A stretch of 64,000 nt of DNA from CAJXVA01 sp963761755. GTDB lineage: Bacteria > Myxococcota_A > Polyangia > Nannocystales > Nannocystaceae. Within the stretch, counting starts at the first letter, position 1; each line of letters starts with the position of its first letter. The notes under the pieces are model-generated. The model made no database searches. It was not told the DNA's origin and saw only the letters and a list, made by a program, of their open reading frames with translations. Positions 60,855-64,000 of this stretch are shown piece by piece. Location of the stretch: NCBI GenBank assembly GCA_963761755.1, contig CAVXIC010000039.1, positions 992,001-1,056,000 on the forward strand. Direction: 5' to 3'. The translations under genes were made by a program, and so were the position numbers.

Positions 60855-61419
60855 GCATCAGCAGGCGATCATTCGACTCCCGAAGCCGAAGGCTCAGGGT
60901 TCGAACGAACCGCCAGAGCAGCTCATACGCCAGCTCGCGGTCGACGAACATCAGATCGCGCAGATCGTCCTTGGGGAGCATGAGGAGCCGTGCGGCCTCG
61001 TTGGCGATGGCATCGGCCGAGCGAGGATTGTCGTCGTCGACGATGGACATCTCGCCGAAGTACATGCCGGGCGCGAGCACGGCCAGCGCCTCCTCCCCCA
61101 TTCCCGACATGCTCCGAGAGATTCGGATGCTGCCCTCCACGATGAGATAGAGGCCGTCGCCCGCGTCCCCGTGCCGGAAGACGGCCTCCCCCCGCTGCAG
61201 CTTCACCTCGTGCGCGAGCGAGGCGATGCGTCGCAGGTGCACGGGGAGCAGCCCCTCGAACAGCGAGACCTGACGGAGCTGCCGCTCGAGCTCGGCGGTC
61301 AGCTCCTCGCTCGGCGCGGCCTCGGGTCGAGGCGAGGGGGCGTCAGCCTGCGGCTCCACGGTGGCCGCGGGCTCATCGCTATCGTCGATGATGCCAAGCT
61401 CTTCGAGACCAGAACCCAT
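60832..61419 (-). CDS. cyclic-nucleotide-binding domain protein
   Basis: 195 residues. After a 40-residue Asp/Glu/Pro/Ala linker, residues 45-165 are a cNMP-binding beta-barrel: LFEGLLPVHLRRIASLAHEV, LQRGEAVFRHGDAGDGLYLI, EGSIRISRS, and the phosphate-binding cassette region YFGEMSIVDDDNPRSADAIA, where the usual F-G-E and a R-S-A are retained, so nucleotide binding is likely. There is no DNA-binding helix-turn-helix; the last 30 residues are helical. It may be a stand-alone sensor or regulatory subunit. A TAGGCT box ends 9 bases before the start. Confidence 0.88.
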   Translation of the reverse strand: MGSGLEELGIIDDSDEPAATVEPQADAPSPRPEAAPSEELTAELERQLRQVSLFEGLLPVHLRRIASLAHEVKLQRGEAVFRHGDAGDGLYLIVEGSIRISRSMSGMGEEALAVLAPGMYFGEMSIVDDDNPRSADAIANEAARLLMLPKDDLRDLMFVDRELAYELLWRFVRTLSLRLRESNDRLLMLTASSKF

Positions 61420-61428
61420 CTGTCTCGC

Positions 61429-61434
61429 AGCCTA
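61429..61434 (-). promoter_or_regulatory. -10-like hexamer TAGGCT, leaderless start
   Basis: TAGGCT on the minus strand ends 9 bases before the ATG at 61419, the fourth exact copy of this hexamer at a gene start and the first on the minus strand. It overlaps the last bases of the gap after hutI. Confidence 0.45.
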
Positions 61435-62694
61435 CTACGAGTGAGACCCGTGGATCCGGGTGCCTGCCTGGTAGACCCCCGTGATGAGCGGGGAGCCGGC
61501 GTGGTAGATGAGGTCTCGATAGTCCGAGGTCGCCAGTCGGAGGATGTCGGCCTGTCGCCCCGTCCGCAGTGACCCGACCTGCCCATCGAGGCCCATCGAT
61601 GCGGCCGCGTTGTGGGTGGCGGCGCAGATGGCCTCGGCGGGCGTGAGCCGGTTCCCGTAGCAGGCCAGGCCCAGGACCATGGCGAGGTTCTCCAGCGCGC
61701 ACGAGCCGGGGTTGCAGTCGGTGGCGACCGCCACGGGGACGCCGTCTTCGACGAGCGCGCGACCATCGGCGTAGGGCTTGCCCAGGACGAGCGACGTGCC
61801 AGGCAGCAGCGTCGCAACGACGCCCGCCTCGCGCAGAGCCGCTCGCTCCTGAGCATCGAGCACGAGCAAGTGGTCCGCGGAGGCAGCACCGAGCTCGGCC
61901 GCGAGCTTCGCACCACCGGTGTGACCGAACTCGTTGGCATGAACGCGAAGCTCCAAGTCCAGCTCCAGCGCCTTGCTCAAGATGGCACGCGACTCCTCGG
62001 GCGTGAACGCACCGCGATCGCAGAAGACGTCACAGGAGTCGGCGAGGCCCTCGGCCGCGACGGCGGGGAGAATCTCGTCGATCACCTTGGCGACGAACGC
62101 CGCCCGCTTCGCATCGCTGCCCCGGGCTTCCTCCGGAACGGCGTGGGCGGCCATGCACGTGGCGGTCACGCGGAATCCGCCTTCATCCTGCAGCCGCCGG
62201 ATGACGCGCAGCTGCTTGATCTCGGTGTCGAGGTCGAGCCCGTAGCCGCTCTTGATCTCGAACGTGGTCGTGCCGGTCCGGCGCATTCTCGCGATGCGTG
62301 CGAGAGACTGCAGATAGAGTTCATCTTCGCTGGCGGCCCGCGTCTGCCGGACCGAGTTGAGGATCCCGCCACCTGCGGCGAAGATCTCCTCATAGTCCGC
62401 GCCCTGAAGGCGCAGCTCCAGCTCGTCCTTGCGATCGCCCGCCCACACCAGGTGGGTGTGCGCGTCGACCAGCGCCGGCATCAGCGTTTCGCCGGAGCAG
62501 TCGATCACCTCTCCGCGCCGCAGCGGGCCGGGGACGTCGTCGGCCGGGCCGACCCAGGCGATCGTGCCCTCGTCGTTGATGGCGACGCTGCCGCCCCCGA
62601 TGATCCCCAGCTCGGACATGGCTGCGCCGCCGCGCGGACCCGCGGGTCCGGACAGCGTCACAACGGCGGCAGCACGATGGAGGAGCAGTCCCAT
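61435..62694 (-). CDS. hutI: imidazolonepropionase
   Basis: 419 residues. HutI hydrolyses 4-imidazolone-5-propionate to N-formimidoyl-L-glutamate, the third step of histidine degradation. It is a metal-dependent amidohydrolase: LVDAHTHLVWAGDRKDE carries the first metal His pair, FEIKSGYGLD and HANEFGHTGG the next ligands, and ATDCNPGS the catalytic Asp. The substrate-contacting Tyr and Arg of the family are present (GADYEEI, AGDRK). The ATG immediately follows the hutU stop, so translation is coupled. Confidence 0.96.
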   Translation of the reverse strand: MGLLLHRAAAVVTLSGPAGPRGGAAMSELGIIGGGSVAINDEGTIAWVGPADDVPGPLRRGEVIDCSGETLMPALVDAHTHLVWAGDRKDELELRLQGADYEEIFAAGGGILNSVRQTRAASEDELYLQSLARIARMRRTGTTTFEIKSGYGLDLDTEIKQLRVIRRLQDEGGFRVTATCMAAHAVPEEARGSDAKRAAFVAKVIDEILPAVAAEGLADSCDVFCDRGAFTPEESRAILSKALELDLELRVHANEFGHTGGAKLAAELGAASADHLLVLDAQERAALREAGVVATLLPGTSLVLGKPYADGRALVEDGVPVAVATDCNPGSCALENLAMVLGLACYGNRLTPAEAICAATHNAAASMGLDGQVGSLRTGRQADILRLATSDYRDLIYHAGSPLITGVYQAGTRIHGSHS

Positions 62695-64000
62695 TCAGCC
62701 CACCCCTTCGTTCTCGGTTCGACCCGGTACGCGTACGCCGTGCTCCTTGGCGAAGGCGAGCGCCTCGTCGTAGCCCGCATCCACGTGACGAACGACGCCC
62801 ATCCCGGGGTCGCTGCGAAGTACCCGCGCGAGCCGCCGGGCTGCGCCCTGGGAGCCGTCTGCGACGACGACCATCCCCGCGTGCAGCGAGTATCCCATGC
62901 CGACGCCGCCCCCGTGATGGAAGGACACCCACGTCGCGCCGGCGGCGGTGTTGATCAGCGCGTTGAGGATCGGCCAGTCCGCGATCGCGTCGGACCCGTC
63001 CTTCATCGACTCGGTCTCCCGGTTGGGCGACGCAACCGAGCCGCAGTCGAGGTGGTCTCGACCGATGACAATCGGGCCTTCGACCCTGCCGGAGGCGACC
63101 AAGTCGTTGAACAGAAGACCGGCCTTGTCGCGTTCGTCGTACCCGAGCCAGCAGATCCGGCAGGGCAGCCCCTGGAACTTCACGTGCTTCTGTGCCAGCT
63201 CGATCCACCGATGCAAGGAGCGATTCTCGGGGAAGAGCTTCAGCAGCTCGGCGTCGGTCACGGCGATGTCGGCGGGGTTGCCCGAGAGGGCTGCCCAGCG
63301 GAAGGGGCCCTGCCCCTCGCAGAACAGCGGACGGATGTACTCGGGAATGAAGCCCTTGATCTCGAAGGCGTCCTCGACGCCAGCCTTTACGGCCTGTGCG
63401 CGAATGTTGTTGCCGTAGTCGAAGGCGATCGCGCCGGCATCCTGCATCGCCCGCATGGCTGCGACGTGTTTGCCCATCGCCTCGACGCTGCGGCGGACGT
63501 AGTCCTTGGGGTCGTCGCGGCGCAGCGCGTCGGCCTCGGACAGGGACAGGCCGTCGGGGATGTACCCGTGGAGCTCGTCGTGGGCGCTGGTCTGATCGGT
63601 GACCACGTGGGGAACGCGTCCGCGCCGGACGAGCTCGGGAAGCACCTGCGCACAGTTGCCCAGCAGGCCGACGCTCAGCGCCTCCTTCTTCGCGACCGCC
63701 TCATCGATGAGTCGAAGCGCCTCATCGAGGTCGTCGGTCGACGTCATGAGGTAGCCATGATCGACGCGACGCTGGATCCGGGCGGGGTCGACCTCGACAC
63801 AGAGCACCGCGGCGCCGGCCATGAGCGCAGCGAGCGGCTGCGCGCCCCCCATGCCTCCGAGCCCGCCGGTCAGAACGAACCTGCCCTCGAGCGATCCCCC
63901 GAAGTGGGTGCGCGCACACGCAGCGAAGGTCTCGTAGGTGCCCTGCAGAATCCCCTGCGTGCCGATGTAGATCCAGCTTCCCGCCGTCATCTGACCGTAC
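62695..64000 (-). CDS. hutU: urocanate hydratase, 5'-truncated by window edge
   Basis: The frame is open to the last base; at least 434 residues are present, about four-fifths of a normal 550-residue enzyme. HutU converts urocanate to imidazolone propionate using NAD+ as an electrophile. The sequence starts inside the family motif YGQMTAGSWIYIGTQGI. GGLGGMGGAQPLA is the NAD-binding loop, and DHLDCGSVASPNRETE holds the conserved Cys. The missing N-terminus lies beyond the window. It is transcribed ahead of hutI with no gap, so the two act as one unit. Confidence 0.97.
   Translation of the reverse strand, partial: YGQMTAGSWIYIGTQGILQGTYETFAACARTHFGGSLEGRFVLTGGLGGMGGAQPLAALMAGAAVLCVEVDPARIQRRVDHGYLMTSTDDLDEALRLIDEAVAKKEALSVGLLGNCAQVLPELVRRGRVPHVVTDQTSAHDELHGYIPDGLSLSEADALRRDDPKDYVRRSVEAMGKHVAAMRAMQDAGAIAFDYGNNIRAQAVKAGVEDAFEIKGFIPEYIRPLFCEGQGPFRWAALSGNPADIAVTDAELLKLFPENRSLHRWIELAQKHVKFQGLPCRICWLGYDERDKAGLLFNDLVASGRVEGPIVIGRDHLDCGSVASPNRETESMKDGSDAIADWPILNALINTAAGATWVSFHHGGGVGMGYSLHAGMVVVADGSQGAARRLARVLRSDPGMGVVRHVDAGYDEALAFAKEHGVRVPGRTENEGVG

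Overview
The window is GC-rich DNA from a Gram-negative bacterium, most likely a myxobacterium (phylum Myxococcota, probably the Nannocystis/Plesiocystis side). The assignment rests on codon use with G or C at nearly every third position, on at least fifteen predicted lipoproteins (several with Ser/Thr/Gly/Asp-rich linkers after the lipobox Cys), on an AgmX/PglI-type C-terminal domain, on a DUF1501 protein paired with a large di-haem cytochrome, and on a probable TIGR02265/DUF2378-type protein. No rRNA, tRNA, CRISPR array, prophage or intact insertion sequence is visible. About 60 protein genes are supported.

Layout. 1-2.6 kb: unknown secreted/lipoprotein genes. 2.5-9.2 kb: peptidoglycan and division genes murF (inverted), an HNH endonuclease gene, mraY (split by a one-base frameshift), murD, a TerB-like gene and ftsW. 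9.2-16 kb: small lipoproteins, sppA, a membrane-anchored PD-(D/E)XK nuclease-like protein, FG-GAP lipoproteins and a TRL-like lipoprotein. 15.9-27.3 kb: a TerB/PPP-phosphatase fusion, threonine dehydrogenase, three large lipoproteins, a 739-residue pentapeptide-repeat protein and glycine C-acetyltransferase. 27.4-32.1 kb: a 29-residue membrane microprotein, a coiled membrane protein and the DUF1501/cytochrome pair. 32.5-38.3 kb: FdhD, MobA, an epoxide-hydrolase-like enzyme, an EI24/CysZ-like membrane protein and the AgmX-type lipoprotein. 38.3-41 kb: two back-to-back palindromic elements, a somatomedin-B-like lipoprotein and a methyltransferase lipoprotein. 41.1-43.8 kb: gyrA. 44.4-52.4 kb: a surface-glycan locus (three glycosyltransferase-like proteins, a sulfotransferase, a flippase, membrane proteins). 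52.5-64 kb: hemL, F0 ATP synthase genes (atpZ-like, atpI, atpB, atpE), a GAF/ATPase protein without a phospho-acceptor His, a cyclic-nucleotide-binding protein, and hutI plus a truncated hutU.

Functional links. The threonine dehydrogenase and glycine C-acetyltransferase genes together give threonine to glycine plus acetyl-CoA, although 7.6 kb separates them. FdhD and MobA both serve molybdenum enzymes, whose structural genes are not here. HutU and HutI are consecutive steps of histidine breakdown. The F0 genes encode only subunits a and c plus two assembly proteins, so the rest of the ATP synthase must lie elsewhere.

Most notable observations: (1) many start codons, on both strands, have a -10-like TAnnnT hexamer only 5-11 bases upstream, often with no Shine-Dalgarno sequence, which suggests widespread leaderless transcription; (2) two adjacent palindromic elements bounded by CTAG fill the space between two convergent genes, and the outer CTAGs supply both TAG stop codons; (3) mraY and the atpZ-like gene each carry a one-base frame break; (4) a lipoprotein gene reads 372 bases antisense into the pentapeptide-repeat gene.
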